64,000 nucleotides of DNA from Marinobacterium sediminicola (GTDB lineage: Bacteria > Pseudomonadota > Gammaproteobacteria > Pseudomonadales > Balneatricaceae), in assembly GCF_022343685.1 (NCBI RefSeq), contig NZ_CP092123.1, forward strand, positions 1,364,001 through 1,428,000. Direction: 5' to 3'. Each line of letters begins with the position of its first letter. Position 1 is the first letter of the stretch. The notes under the pieces are model-generated. The model was not told the DNA's origin. It made no database searches and saw only the letters and a list, made by a program, of their open reading frames with translations. Made by a program: the position numbers and the translations under genes. Below, one piece after another: positions 37,287 through 46,540 of this stretch.

Positions 37287-38255
37287 CTACCCTGCCTTCC
37301 TGGCCAAGGCACACTGACGACAATAGCTGACCTCAATGATCGGATGATGCAGGTTTCTGAGCGAACGCAGGCTGGCCCGGTATTCCTCGGGTGTTGTCGA
37401 GCCATGGGCAACAACTGCGGCGACGAGGGTCCAGGAACCCTGTCCGACGGACCAGATGTGCAGGTCGATAATGTCGGTATCGCCATTCTTCTGCAGCAAC
37501 TTGCGTGCGGCGCGGCGAATCTCGTCCGGGCCTTCGCGGTCCAGCAGTACGCTAGTGGTCTGGCGCAACAGTCCCCAGGACCAGCGCAGGATTATGACCG
37601 AGGCCACCAGGGCGATGGCGGGATCGACCCAGGTCCAGCCCCACAGCATCGCCGCGCCAAGGCCGACAATTGCAGCCACCGAGGTTAGAGCATCAGCCAG
37701 TACATGCACCAGTGCGGCACTGAGGTTGGAATCGTGATGATGTTCGTGATCGCCATGGGAGTGCCCGTGTTCGTGCTTGCCTGCAAGCAGAAGGGCCGAA
37801 ACCAGATTCACGGCCAGGCCGATGACGGCGACGATCATTGCTTCTCGAGGCATGAGCTCTGCTGGCGTGATAATACGGTCAACGGATTCATAGATCAGCC
37901 ACAGCGTTGACAGCCCGAGTATTAGCGCGCTGGTGTAGGCTGCCAGATCAGCGATCTTGCCGCTGCCGAGGCTCAGGCGCCGGTCATGGGCATGCTTGCG
38001 TGACAGGTAATAGGCCAGGGCCGCCAAGCCCAGTGCCATGGCATGACCTGCCATATGGATACCATCTGCCAGCAGTGCCATGGAGCCTGTTATGACACCC
38101 GCTGCGACCTCTACCAGCATGGTCATCAGTGTCAGCAGGGTGACCAGCGTAGCGCGCTGTTCAGCCTTGCGCTTCTGGCCCTGGCCAAAGTCGTGGGGGT
38201 GTTGAAGTTGGTCGGCGGTTTTACACACGGATGATTGTGGGGGCTGATTGGACAT
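37287..38255 (-). CDS. Cation diffusion facilitator, DmeF-like Co/Ni exporter
   Basis: A six-span CDF transporter: LLADGIHMAGHAMALGL and LVHVLADALTSVAAIVG carry the paired metal sites (D/H-x3-D/H). A histidine-rich loop (GHSHGDHEHHHD) sits between spans four and five, and a cytoplasmic domain lies at the C-terminus (IIDLHIWSVGQGSW). The GHAMALGL form of span two and the dense His loop are typical of the DmeF group, which exports cobalt and nickel, though zinc cannot be excluded. CGGAG five bases before ATG 38255 sets the start. It is a single gene with no visible DmeR-type regulator. Confidence 0.87.
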   Translation of the reverse strand: MSNQPPQSSVCKTADQLQHPHDFGQGQKRKAEQRATLVTLLTLMTMLVEVAAGVITGSMALLADGIHMAGHAMALGLAALAYYLSRKHAHDRRLSLGSGKIADLAAYTSALILGLSTLWLIYESVDRIITPAELMPREAMIVAVIGLAVNLVSALLLAGKHEHGHSHGDHEHHHDSNLSAALVHVLADALTSVAAIVGLGAAMLWGWTWVDPAIALVASVIILRWSWGLLRQTTSVLLDREGPDEIRRAARKLLQKNGDTDIIDLHIWSVGQGSWTLVAAVVAHGSTTPEEYRASLRSLRNLHHPIIEVSYCRQCALARKAG

Positions 38256-38375
38256 CACTGCTCCGAGAACTGGTAAACGCTGTTGATCGGAGTGTAACAG
38301 GGATTCAGGTGAGGCAAAGAGTATCAGGTGTCGATTCAGCCTGTTGCTGAGCGGGGTCAGTTTTTTGAGGGGCTA

Positions 38376-38405
38376 GTGCCTGAAGATGGAGGGATCTTCA
38401 GGCAC
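38376..38405 (-). terminator. Hairpin downstream of proS
   Basis: GTGCCTGAAGAT (38376-38387) and ATCTTCAGGCAC (38394-38405) are perfectly complementary 12-base arms around a six-base loop, nine bases past the proS stop. On the minus strand the next bases are TAGCCCCTCAAAAAAC, without a T-run, so termination would need Rho or another factor. Confidence 0.45.
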
Positions 38406-38413
38406 CATAGGCC

Positions 38414-40126
38414 TTAGTTCATTTGGCTACGCAGGAATTCCAGCGCATTATCAACCGGGATATCCTGAGATTCGGCATCACGGCGGCCCTTGTATTCCAG
38501 GGTGCCATTCTTGAGGCCACGATCAGAGATTACCAGTCGTTGCGGAATGCCCATCAGTTCCATATCGGCAAACTTGACGCCCGGGCGTTCCTTGCGGTCA
38601 TCCATGAGTACATCGATACCGGCGGCCTGCAGAGCTGCATACAACTCATCGGCCTTGGCACGTACTTCATCGGACTTGTCATAGTTCAGCGGAACCAGTG
38701 CAACGCTGAACGGTGCCAGTGCTTGTGGCCAGATAATACCGCTGTCGTCATGGTTCTGCTCAATGGCAGCAGCAACCACGCGGGTGACACCGATGCCGTA
38801 ACATCCCATGGCCATTACTGTGGATTTGCCGTTTTCATCCAGAACGGTGGCGTTCATGGCTTGCGAGTACTTGGTGCCCAACTGGAAGATGTGGCCCACT
38901 TCAATACCGCGGCGGATCTGAATCTTGCCCTGACCACAGGGGCTGGGGTCACCTTCGACGACATTGCGAATATCGGCGACTTCCGGCGTAGGCAGGTCAC
39001 GTTCCCAGTTGATGCCGAAATAGTGCTTGCCATCGATGTTGGCACCGGCACCAAAGTCGGACAGCGTCTCGACACTCCGGTCAATGATGCAGGGGATCGA
39101 CAGGTTGATCGGACCCAGAGAGCCGGGGCCCGCCCCGATGACTTTGCGAATTTCTTCGTCAGTGGCGAAGCGCAGGGGGGCTTCGACCTGCGGCAGCTTC
39201 TCTGCCTTGATTTCGTTCAGTTCGTGGTCGCCACGAACCAGCAGAGCCACGAAATCCGCCTCGATCTCTTCGCTGGCCGCAACAATCAGTGTCTTGACGG
39301 TCTTTTCAATCGGCAGCCCGAATTGATCAACCAGTTCGGCAATGGTCTTGGCATTCGGTGTATCGACAAGACGCAGCTCTTCGCTGGGCGCCTGACGCTC
39401 ACCCAGCGGGAGCGCTTCGGCCATCTCCACGTTGGCTGCATAATCACTGCTGTCGGAAAAGGCAATGTCGTCTTCACCGGATTGCGCCAGTACATGGAAT
39501 TCATGAGAAGAATCGCCACCAATCGAGCCGGTGTCGGCCAGTACGGGGCGGAAGTCCAGACCCAGGCGCGTAAAGATGTTGGTGTAGGCCTGGTGCATCG
39601 CCTTATAGGTTTCGACCAGCGACTCGGTGTCGGTGTGGAAGGAATAAGCATCCTTCATGATGAATTCGCGAGAACGCATTACACCGAAACGTGGACGGAT
39701 CTCGTCACGGAATTTGGTCTGGATCTGATAGAAGTTAGCCGGCAGTTGCTTGTAGCTCTTGATTTCTCGACGTACCAGATCAGTGATGACTTCCTCATGC
39801 GTCGGGCCAACACAGAATTCGCGGTTGTGGCGGTCGTTGACACGCAGCAACTCAGGACCGTACTGCTCCCAACGGCCAGACTCTTCCCAGAGTTCAGCGG
39901 GCTGGATGGCGGGCATCAGGACTTCCTGCGCACCGGCGGCATCCATCTCTTCGCGCACGATGCGCTCGACCTTGCGCAGCGTTCGAAGGCCCAGTGGCAA
40001 CCAGCTGTAGAGGCCGGAAGCAACCTTTCGGATCATGCCGGCACGCAGCATGAGCTGATGGCTGATCACCTCGGCATCGGAGGGAGTCTCTTTCAGGGTC
40101 GCAATCAGAAATTGGCTTGCTCGCAT
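38414..40126 (-). CDS. proS: Prolyl-tRNA synthetase
   Basis: ProS charges tRNA-Pro. This is the bacterial 570-residue form: motif 1 and 2 regions around [18 protein letters not shown] and [25 protein letters not shown], and an editing (INS) domain between motifs 2 and 3, about residues 230-390, that clears Ala-tRNA-Pro. Motif 3 lies around CYGIGVTR, and the anticodon-binding domain forms the C-terminus. ATG 40126 begins [13 protein letters not shown] as in family members. The leader between the preceding DUF523 gene and this start carries competing hairpins. Confidence 0.98.
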   Translation of the reverse strand: MRASQFLIATLKETPSDAEVISHQLMLRAGMIRKVASGLYSWLPLGLRTLRKVERIVREEMDAAGAQEVLMPAIQPAELWEESGRWEQYGPELLRVNDRHNREFCVGPTHEEVITDLVRREIKSYKQLPANFYQIQTKFRDEIRPRFGVMRSREFIMKDAYSFHTDTESLVETYKAMHQAYTNIFTRLGLDFRPVLADTGSIGGDSSHEFHVLAQSGEDDIAFSDSSDYAANVEMAEALPLGERQAPSEELRLVDTPNAKTIAELVDQFGLPIEKTVKTLIVAASEEIEADFVALLVRGDHELNEIKAEKLPQVEAPLRFATDEEIRKVIGAGPGSLGPINLSIPCIIDRSVETLSDFGAGANIDGKHYFGINWERDLPTPEVADIRNVVEGDPSPCGQGKIQIRRGIEVGHIFQLGTKYSQAMNATVLDENGKSTVMAMGCYGIGVTRVVAAAIEQNHDDSGIIWPQALAPFSVALVPLNYDKSDEVRAKADELYAALQAAGIDVLMDDRKERPGVKFADMELMGIPQRLVISDRGLKNGTLEYKGRRDAESQDIPVDNALEFLRSQMN

Positions 40127-40154
40127 AGAACCAGGGTCCGTTTAATAATGAAAA

Positions 40155-40200
40155 TGGCCCCCATTTTAGGGGGCCAGCGTCAGGCGAACAAGTGGCCCCC
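40155..40200 (-). promoter_or_regulatory. Competing hairpins in the proS leader, attenuator-like
   Basis: Three eight-base blocks occur in order on the plus strand: TGGCCCCC (40155-40162), GGGGGCCA (40169-40176) and TGGCCCCC (40193-40200). The middle block can pair with either neighbour but not both. Read on the minus strand, toward proS, the later hairpin (six-base loop) is followed by TTTTCATTATT, like a terminator, and the earlier pairing (16-base loop) would prevent it. It lies 29 bases upstream of the proS start. The simpler reading is only a terminator for the DUF523 gene. Confidence 0.5.
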
Positions 40201-40214
40201 TGAATGCGGCTGTG

Positions 40215-40691
40215 TCAGGCTGCCTGAATATTCTGCTCTACGAACTCGATCAGTTCGCAAAGCTGATGCTCGTTGAAGACGGGAATGCCGTTACGCAACA
40301 GCTCATCGGCGGCGACACCCGGTGCGGCAACCAGGGTGCCAGAGAAGCTGCCGTCGTAAATTTCCTGATTGCCGCAGGAGGGACTGCGGGCTTTCATCAG
40401 CGCACAGCAGCACTCATGCTTGCGTGCCAGTTCCAGAGCCTGTTCAGCACCGCTGAGAAATTCCGGGGTTACATCCACGTCAGCATCGGTGGTAATCAGA
40501 ATTGGAAAACGGGTTTGAATTTCCGCCGGTGGTCTTGGAGTTGGCAGGCCGCCAAGCATTTCGGGACAGGTGGCGACCAGTTTCCCTTGTTGATGCCAGC
40601 GCTTGAGAATGGGGTGGTCGAGCAGGTTGTCGCGTCCGTCGTAACGCACTTTGGCGCCCAAAAGACAGGCGCTGACCAATACTTTAGCCAT
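40215..40691 (-). CDS. DUF523 protein
   Basis: The 158-residue protein begins VSACLLGAKVRYDG and contains LVATCPEMLGGLPTPR and KARSPSCG, the three cysteine-containing blocks of the DUF523 (YbbK-like) family. The invariant cysteines suggest metal or sulphur chemistry, but no function is established. ATG 40691 matches the family start; the ribosome site (AAGAG) is modest. It lies 88 bases upstream of proS on the same strand, so the two could be co-transcribed across the leader hairpins. Confidence 0.85.
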   Translation of the reverse strand: MAKVLVSACLLGAKVRYDGRDNLLDHPILKRWHQQGKLVATCPEMLGGLPTPRPPAEIQTRFPILITTDADVDVTPEFLSGAEQALELARKHECCCALMKARSPSCGNQEIYDGSFSGTLVAAPGVAADELLRNGIPVFNEHQLCELIEFVEQNIQAA

Positions 40692-40789
40692 GATAAACTC
40701 TTGCCGTATTACAATTGTTGTTATTTTAGAGTGCATATTTTACGGCAGTGTTGCGTGGACGCAATACAACCTAAGTCAGCCTCCGGGTA

Positions 40790-42355
40790 TCAAGCCTGCT
40801 GGATACAGCTCACCAGCGAGCGCTGACGCTCAGCGAGCTGGGCTGCCCGATTGTTGAGCTCCAGCGTCATGCTGGCACCTTCGACTGTACGCCCTGCGCC
40901 GTCACTGAGCAGCTGGATTCGCTGACCGACTTCATGAGTTACGCTGTTTTGCTCCTCGCTGGCGCTGGCCAGTTGGGTCGCCATGTCGCTGATCTGTTCT
41001 ATTGCATGGAGCACTTCCAGTAGCGTACGGCCGGCGGTTTCGATGTGATCGACGCCCTGACCAGACAGGGAACGCTTTGCGTGCATCGCGCTGACGATGG
41101 CATCGGTTTGCTGCTGGAGTGCCGCGATCATTTTCTGAATCTCGCTGGTGGACTGCTGAGTGCGTTGCGCGAGCTGTCGCACCTCATCCGCGACTACTGC
41201 GAATCCGCGACCGTTTTCACCGGCTCGGGCCGCTTCGATGGCAGCATTCAGTGCCAGCAGGTTGGTTTGTTCTGCAATATCACCGATCACCTGGGTGATC
41301 GTGCCGATGGTATTGCTGTGTTGCTGCAGATCCGAGACCCGTTCAGTGGTGCTGGTGATCGAGGCATCCAGAGAGCGGATGCTGGCAACCGCCTGACTGA
41401 CCACTTCCTGCCCCTGTCGCAAGCTGTCCTGTGCCTGCTGTGTTTGCATGGCGGTTTGTGCCGTACTGGCGCTCATCTCTTCAATGGTGGAGTTGATCTG
41501 ACTCATTGCCGAGGCGACCTGTACCAGAGAGTCCTGCTGTTGCTGAATTTCTTCACAGGTGCTGTTCATGACCTTGACGGTTTCGACCGCGCCGCTCATC
41601 ACTTCATCGGATGAGTATTGCATGCGCGTCAAAACGGCTTCCAGCTGCGACTGCAACAGGTGAATGGCCAATTGCAACTGGCCAATGTCATCATGAGTAC
41701 CGGTATAAATCATCTGCTTGATCGGGTGGCTCACCAGCGTGCGGCTGTATCCGATCAGTTGATTGAGCGGGCGGCACAGCCAATGGGTGCATAGCAGTCC
41801 GAACAGCCAGGATAAAAAGAGGGCGACAAATGCAGTCGGCTGGCTCTCCGTACCCATGAGCATGAAAATTGCGATGGGCAGCAATGCCAGAGTGCCGGCC
41901 AGCTGCACCCGTCTTTCCAGCGTGGGAGTCTTCCAGCGCAGCGCGCGCGGGGTTTTACCCTGACGGCGAAGTCGATAGATTTCAGCTGCGCGCTCAATAG
42001 CCTCATCGGAGGGGTGACGGAAAATGCATTGGCACTCGATAATCCGGCCATTGTCGACCAGCGGAATCACATAGGCATCCAGCCACACAGGCGATCCATT
42101 GCTGGATTTGAGTTGCAGCATGCCCATCCAGGGCTGCTTGGCTGCGATGGTTTGCCACAGGTCCTTCATCGGACCCTCGGGCATATCGGGGTGGCGAAGA
42201 TTCTGCAGCTTGGAGCTTTCGATCTCGTGCGCCGAGTAGCCGCACAGTGTCAGCAGGGCACTACTGGCTTCACGTATTTCTCCGGTTGGGCTGGTCACCA
42301 GAATCAGTTCGTTATGGTGAGTCGATGGCTTCTTTTTATTGTTCATGTCGTCCAT
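40790..42355 (-). CDS. Aer-like chemoreceptor with N-terminal PAS domain
   Basis: There is no N-terminal signal or periplasmic domain. A cytoplasmic PAS domain (about residues 15-125, with the Aer-type YSAHEI, LRHPDMPEGPMKDLW and CIFRHPSDE patterns) is followed by two close membrane spans (about 145-185), HAMP, and the methyl-accepting signalling domain with hairpin tip AEQTNLLALNAAIEAARAGE. E. coli Aer senses redox through FAD and drives aerotaxis; the conserved FAD tryptophan cannot be confirmed by eye. ATG 42355 or 42346 may be used. It is a single gene, with no flagellar or che genes in the window. Confidence 0.9.
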   Translation of the reverse strand: MDDMNNKKKPSTHHNELILVTSPTGEIREASSALLTLCGYSAHEIESSKLQNLRHPDMPEGPMKDLWQTIAAKQPWMGMLQLKSSNGSPVWLDAYVIPLVDNGRIIECQCIFRHPSDEAIERAAEIYRLRRQGKTPRALRWKTPTLERRVQLAGTLALLPIAIFMLMGTESQPTAFVALFLSWLFGLLCTHWLCRPLNQLIGYSRTLVSHPIKQMIYTGTHDDIGQLQLAIHLLQSQLEAVLTRMQYSSDEVMSGAVETVKVMNSTCEEIQQQQDSLVQVASAMSQINSTIEEMSASTAQTAMQTQQAQDSLRQGQEVVSQAVASIRSLDASITSTTERVSDLQQHSNTIGTITQVIGDIAEQTNLLALNAAIEAARAGENGRGFAVVADEVRQLAQRTQQSTSEIQKMIAALQQQTDAIVSAMHAKRSLSGQGVDHIETAGRTLLEVLHAIEQISDMATQLASASEEQNSVTHEVGQRIQLLSDGAGRTVEGASMTLELNNRAAQLAERQRSLVSCIQQA

Positions 42356-42535
42356 TCCAGGTTTTTTAGGCACTTGTGCAAATTGCACGCCAATGCGAAA
42401 GCCCGATACTGGCGGGTTCTGACGACAATGAATATCCACTTTTTACATCATTTGCTCACATTCTGCAGAAATCACCTGAGCATTTGATGAAATCGGTGGG
42501 GGAGGTTTACGTCAACGAAAAGCGGTTATATATTC

Positions 42536-42560
42536 GGGATATCCCTTAAGGTAAACCTTA
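42536..42560. promoter_or_regulatory. Overlapping palindromes upstream of the acyl-CoA ligase operon
   Basis: GGGATATCCC (42536-42545) is a perfect palindrome, and TAAGGT-AA-ACCTTA (42547-42560) follows directly as an inverted repeat. Both lie 45-70 bases before the ligase start, where a regulator or promoter would sit. The TCCCTTA core is shared with two other nearby fatty-acid gene promoters. Confidence 0.42.
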
Positions 42561-42604
42561 GCGCCTCAGATCCAATAATAAAGATAAGAAGAGGGAAGCA
42601 CCTA

Positions 42605-44251
42605 ATGAGCAAACAGGCTTATCAGCCGTTCTATGACCACTTCGATGTTGACCGGCTGGCAACGGAAGCACTGACAGGTGACTTGTCCGTTGGCATCAAC
42701 GCCTGTCAGGAGGTCTGTGACAAATGGGCTTCAGACCCCGCCCGTATAGCGCTCAACTTCGAAGGGGTAGAACGGGCTCCTGAGAGTTGGAGTTTTGCAC
42801 GCCTGCAGGAAGCAGCGGCACGATTTGCCAACCTGCTCAGGCAGCAGGGCGTTGGAAAAGGCGACCGCGTGGCTGGCCTTCTGCCGCGCACGCCCGAATT
42901 GTTGGTAGTCATTCTGGGCACACTCAGAGCGGGCGCCGTTTATCAGCCGCTGTTCACCGCTTTTGGCCCCGGTGCCATTGAATACCGTCTGGATAAGGCT
43001 GACACGCGCCTGGTCGTGACCGATGACCAGAACCGGTTCAAGCTGGACGCAGTTCAACAGTGTCCACCTATTGTTCGGGTAACGAGCAAGGGTGCCGATA
43101 CTCATGAAGATTTGGACTTTCACCAGCAGATTCAGGCGCAGTCGAGCGATTTTGAGCCAGTTTTGATCGATGCGGATGACCCCATCCTGCAGATGTTCAC
43201 CTCCGGTACCGTGGGCAAGTCCAAAGGGGTCGCTGTCCCTGCACGCGCCTTGCTGTCTTTCTATGTCTACATGCGATATGCCATCGACTTGCAACCGGAT
43301 GATCGCTACTGGAATGTGGCTGACCCCGGTTGGGCCTATGGTCTGTATTATGCCGTGCTCGGGCCGCTGCTGCTGGGGGCAACGACGCACTTCAATGAAA
43401 ACGGTTTTACCCCTGAAAGCACCTACGCCATGATCCGCAAATACAGGATCACTAACCTGGCTGCGGCTCCTACCGCCTATCGCATGCTGATGGCGAACGA
43501 TCAGGTGCTGCCTGAAGGTGAAAAGCTTGGTCTTCGCGTCGCCAACAGTGCCGGCGAACCGCTTAATCCAGAAGTGATCAACTGGGTCAACCGTCGTCTG
43601 GGCTGCCCGGTCATGGACAGTTATGGTCAGACGGAAACCGGTATGACCTGCTGTAACCATCATGCACTGGAACACCAGGTGCGCGTGGGTTCAATGGGCT
43701 ACTCGTTGCCGGGCCATCGGGTGGTCGCGCTGGATGGTGATTTCAAGGAAGTGGGCGCTGATGAAACCGGTCAGCTGGCCGTCGATGTGGACAGCTCGCC
43801 CCTGTTTTTCTTTCAGGGTTATACCTGGGGCGAAAAGGACCCCTTTCATGATCGCTACTACCTGACCGGCGATGTGGTGATCAGTCATGGTGATGGCAGT
43901 TTCTCTTTCACCGGGCGTGATGACGATATTATCACCACCGCCGGGTATCGCGTGGGTCCGGCTGATGTGGAGAGTACCCTGCTGGAACATCCGGCGGTGG
44001 CCGAGTCCGGTGTTGTTGGTAAGCCTGACAGCGCACGAGGTTCTGTAATCAAGGCCTATGTGGTGACCAAGCCACAGTTTGATGCGGATGAGAACCTTGC
44101 CGACGAGCTTAAAGAGCTGGTCCGCAATCGTCTGTCCACTCATGCCTTCCCGCGCGAGATTGAGTTTGTGCAGGAGCTGCCGAAAACGCCAAGCGGCAAG
44201 ATTCAACGCTTCATTCTTCGCAACAAGGCGCGTGAGGAAGCGGATCAGTGA
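42605..44251 (+). CDS. Acyl-CoA synthetase, short/medium-chain type
   Basis: This AMP-forming ligase activates a carboxylic acid to its CoA thioester. Visible motifs are the P-loop TSGTVGKSKGVAVPA (near residue 200), the A5 motif MDSYGQTETGM, A7/A8 at YYLTGDVV and GRDDDIITTAGYRVGPADVE, and the catalytic lysine in LPKTPSGKIQR. The length of 548 and the opening resemble the acetyl-CoA/medium-chain branch rather than FadD. It heads the operon with two hotdog thioesterases and an alpha/beta hydrolase, the first of which overlaps by four bases. The acid it activates cannot be named. Confidence 0.9.
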   Translation: MSKQAYQPFYDHFDVDRLATEALTGDLSVGINACQEVCDKWASDPARIALNFEGVERAPESWSFARLQEAAARFANLLRQQGVGKGDRVAGLLPRTPELLVVILGTLRAGAVYQPLFTAFGPGAIEYRLDKADTRLVVTDDQNRFKLDAVQQCPPIVRVTSKGADTHEDLDFHQQIQAQSSDFEPVLIDADDPILQMFTSGTVGKSKGVAVPARALLSFYVYMRYAIDLQPDDRYWNVADPGWAYGLYYAVLGPLLLGATTHFNENGFTPESTYAMIRKYRITNLAAAPTAYRMLMANDQVLPEGEKLGLRVANSAGEPLNPEVINWVNRRLGCPVMDSYGQTETGMTCCNHHALEHQVRVGSMGYSLPGHRVVALDGDFKEVGADETGQLAVDVDSSPLFFFQGYTWGEKDPFHDRYYLTGDVVISHGDGSFSFTGRDDDIITTAGYRVGPADVESTLLEHPAVAESGVVGKPDSARGSVIKAYVVTKPQFDADENLADELKELVRNRLSTHAFPREIEFVQELPKTPSGKIQRFILRNKAREEADQ

Positions 44252-44703
44252 GTGAGCACGCAGAATTCAACCCGCGAAATCCTGAATATGAACAGGAGAC
44301 GCGCCGTGTCTTTGATGAGGCACCCTTTATTCGTTCACTCGGTGTTGAATTGTGTGAATTCAAGCCGGGAGCATGCCTGACCCGGCTGCCATTGAAGCAC
44401 GAGCACCGTCAACAGGATGGATTTGTCCATGCTGGAGTGCAGGCTACGCTGGCCGACCATACCGCCGGTACGGCAGGCGCAACCCTCACCGGGCCGGGCG
44501 AACGTGTGCTGACGGCCGAGTTCAAGATCAATCTGCTGCGTGCCGCTTCAGGGGAGGCTCTTGAATGCCGGGCGAGGGTGCTCAAGCCCGGTCGTATGCT
44601 GATCGTGGTGGAGTCGGATGTCTATGCCGTAGCCGAAGGTAAGCGGCAGCTGGTGTCCCGTGCCATGGTGACGTTGGCCGTCGTGGGCACGAGTAAGGAG
44701 TAA
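44248..44703 (+). CDS. PaaI-type hotdog thioesterase
   Basis: This 151-residue hotdog protein has the PaaI-family pattern QDGFVHAGVQATLADHTAGTAGATL, where the VHAG segment and aspartate support thioester hydrolysis, and TAEFKINLLRAASGE. The start is GTG 44248, overlapping the ligase stop by four bases. It is followed after three bases by a second, more distant hotdog gene. It probably releases an acid from the CoA ester made or handled by the ligase, a proofreading or overflow role common to such pairs. Confidence 0.85.
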   Translation: MSEHAEFNPRNPEYEQETRRVFDEAPFIRSLGVELCEFKPGACLTRLPLKHEHRQQDGFVHAGVQATLADHTAGTAGATLTGPGERVLTAEFKINLLRAASGEALECRARVLKPGRMLIVVESDVYAVAEGKRQLVSRAMVTLAVVGTSKE

Positions 44704-44706
44704 ACG

Positions 44707-45126
44707 ATGCAGGTCATGAGTGAAGAGGCAATGAAAGCGTTCCTGCAGGATCATTTCCCGCAGGGTGAACAGTATGGCCGTCTGGAAAACCTGGGCGATG
44801 GCTGGGCCGAGATGCGCCTGGCCGTTGGAGACGATCACCTGCGCCCAGGTGGCACCGTGTCCGGACCCACGATGATGGGATTGGCGGATGTGGCGCTTTA
44901 TGCGGCACTGCTGAGCCGTATCGGCCCTGTAGCGCTGGCGGTCACCATCAATCTCAATATCAATTTCCTGCGAAAACCACGCCCGGATGCCGATCTTCTG
45001 GCACGGGCCGAACTGCTTAAGGTCGGCAAGCGTCTTGGCGTGGGCGAGGTGTATGTTCGTTCAGAGGGCGATGATGACCCCGTCGCACATGCCACCATCA
45101 CCTACTCAATCCCGGAGGGCGCATGA
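44707..45126 (+). CDS. Second PaaI-type hotdog thioesterase
   Basis: The 139-residue product shows the hotdog signature LRPGGTVSGPTMMGLADVALYAALL and AVTINLNINFLRKPRPDADL, but here the histidine of the usual HGG/HAG is replaced (RPGGTVSG), as in a subgroup of PaaI-like proteins. It begins three bases after the first thioesterase gene and ends in a four-base overlap with the hydrolase gene. The two thioesterases share little sequence and may act on different chain types, or work as a mixed pair. Confidence 0.8.
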   Translation: MQVMSEEAMKAFLQDHFPQGEQYGRLENLGDGWAEMRLAVGDDHLRPGGTVSGPTMMGLADVALYAALLSRIGPVALAVTINLNINFLRKPRPDADLLARAELLKVGKRLGVGEVYVRSEGDDDPVAHATITYSIPEGA

Positions 45127-45935
45127 GCGGGATTGAGTGGCAGGATGAACAGGTCCAATTGAATGATGGTGTCACCCTGCAGCTTCGCTGGGGGCGACAG
45201 CCTTCCGGTGAGGGTCGGCCGGTCATGGTGCTGCTCCATGAAGCCCTGGGTTGCATTGCAATGTGGAAGCGTTTTCCAGAGCAACTGGCGGAAGCGACAG
45301 GGCTGGATGTGCTTGTCTTCGAGCGCCGGGGCTATGGTCAGTCAAGCCCCATAACGCTGCCGAGACCGGATGACTATCTGGTCGAGGAGGGGGAGGTGTG
45401 GCTGCCTCAGCTACTGGATCGGCTGGGGCTGGAACATGTGATTCTGTTCGGTCACAGCGATGGGGGCTCCATCGCCCAGATCGGTGCGGCCAGCTGTGCG
45501 GATCAGGTCATTGCCATCATCACGCTGGCGGCGCATATCTATGTTGATCACCTGACACTGGCGGGGATTCGTGAAGCGGTGGAGCGCTATGAAACGACCG
45601 ATTTGCCTCAGCGATTGGCCCGCTATCATGGTGACCGTACGGACCTGATTTTCAGAGCCTGGTCGGACACCTGGCTACGACCTTCATGCTACGAGAATCT
45701 GAACCTTAAACCCCAGCTGTCCCGTATTCGCTGTCCGGCGTTGATCATGCAGGGCGACAAGGACGAATATGGTGTGCCTGAGCAGGTCACGGATGCCTGC
45801 GAGGTCATCGGAGTCTATACCGAAGCGCATTTCATTGAAGGGTGCGGGCATGTTCCACATCTGGAAAAGCCCGCTGAGGTACTCATGCAGACGGTCGATT
45901 TTCTTCGCCGTATAAAAGTATTGCCTGCCGCCTAG
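45123..45935 (+). CDS. Alpha/beta hydrolase
   Basis: This 270-residue hydrolase has the nucleophile elbow FGHSDGGS, an oxyanion region at VLLHEALGCIAMW, the acid in MQGDKDEYGVP and the catalytic histidine in GCGHVPHLEKP. The ATG at 45123 overlaps the second thioesterase stop by four bases, so it is the last gene of the operon. The pattern GDKDEYG and HEALG resembles hydrolases found next to acyl-CoA metabolism genes; the substrate is unknown. The stop overlaps the convergent response-regulator stop by four bases. Confidence 0.84.
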   Translation: MSGIEWQDEQVQLNDGVTLQLRWGRQPSGEGRPVMVLLHEALGCIAMWKRFPEQLAEATGLDVLVFERRGYGQSSPITLPRPDDYLVEEGEVWLPQLLDRLGLEHVILFGHSDGGSIAQIGAASCADQVIAIITLAAHIYVDHLTLAGIREAVERYETTDLPQRLARYHGDRTDLIFRAWSDTWLRPSCYENLNLKPQLSRIRCPALIMQGDKDEYGVPEQVTDACEVIGVYTEAHFIEGCGHVPHLEKPAEVLMQTVDFLRRIKVLPAA

Positions 45936-46540
45936 AGCGACAGGCGATTATGCATTTGTACGAGGTGGGCCAGGCTCTCGGCCCGCATCTTGCCCATCAC
46001 CCGTGAACGGTGAACCTCCACCGTTTTCGGGCTGATCCCCAGTGTTTCCGCAATCTCGCGGTTGGAATTTCCGGTTACCACCAGGTCCATGACTTCGCGC
46101 TCGCGGCGGCTGAGCGTGTCATGGAGCTCTCGCAGCTCACGTTCCTCGTTCTGCTCACTGAAGCGCTGTTGGGCTTCCTCCATGGCACGATCAACCAACT
46201 TGAGCAGAACATCGTCATCGAAAGGCTTTTCCAGGAAGTCGAGTGCCCCGTTTTTCATGGCCGTGACGGCCATGGGGACATCTCCGTGCCCCGTCAGGAT
46301 GATCACTGGCAGGCGGATGTCCCGGTCCTGCATGATTTGCTGTAATGCCAGTCCATTGATTTCAGGCATACGGACGTCCAGCAGCATGCAGCCCGGACGT
46401 TGGTCATATGCGTCGAGAAACTCCTGTGCCGAAGCATAGCTTTCGATCTTGTAAGCGGTAGATTCGAGAAGCCACTGCACCGACTCGCGAAAGTCGGCGT
46501 CGTCGTCGATGATAAAAACGGTTGCGTTACTGATGCTCAT
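45932..46540 (-). CDS. FixJ-family response regulator
   Basis: The receiver domain has the acidic pocket at DDD (12-14), phospho-acceptor Asp55 in MLLDVRMPEING and the switch lysine in FLEKPFDDD. The C-terminal LuxR-type helix-turn-helix runs LSRREREVMDLVVTGNSNREIAETLGISPKTVEVHRSRVMGKM. It starts in a four-base overlap with the end of the sensor-kinase gene, so they form one two-component unit. Similar FixJ/StyR-like pairs control catabolic or acetate/ethanol genes; here the genes on both sides are acyl-CoA ligases. Confidence 0.93.
   Translation of the reverse strand: MSISNATVFIIDDDADFRESVQWLLESTAYKIESYASAQEFLDAYDQRPGCMLLDVRMPEINGLALQQIMQDRDIRLPVIILTGHGDVPMAVTAMKNGALDFLEKPFDDDVLLKLVDRAMEEAQQRFSEQNEERELRELHDTLSRREREVMDLVVTGNSNREIAETLGISPKTVEVHRSRVMGKMRAESLAHLVQMHNRLSL

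Noticed and set aside
38423-40276. A 617-codon open frame on the plus strand
   Set aside because: It lies antisense to proS along its whole length. The proS reading has complete family motifs, and the antisense product is rich in residues expected from reversed codons, with no ribosome site.
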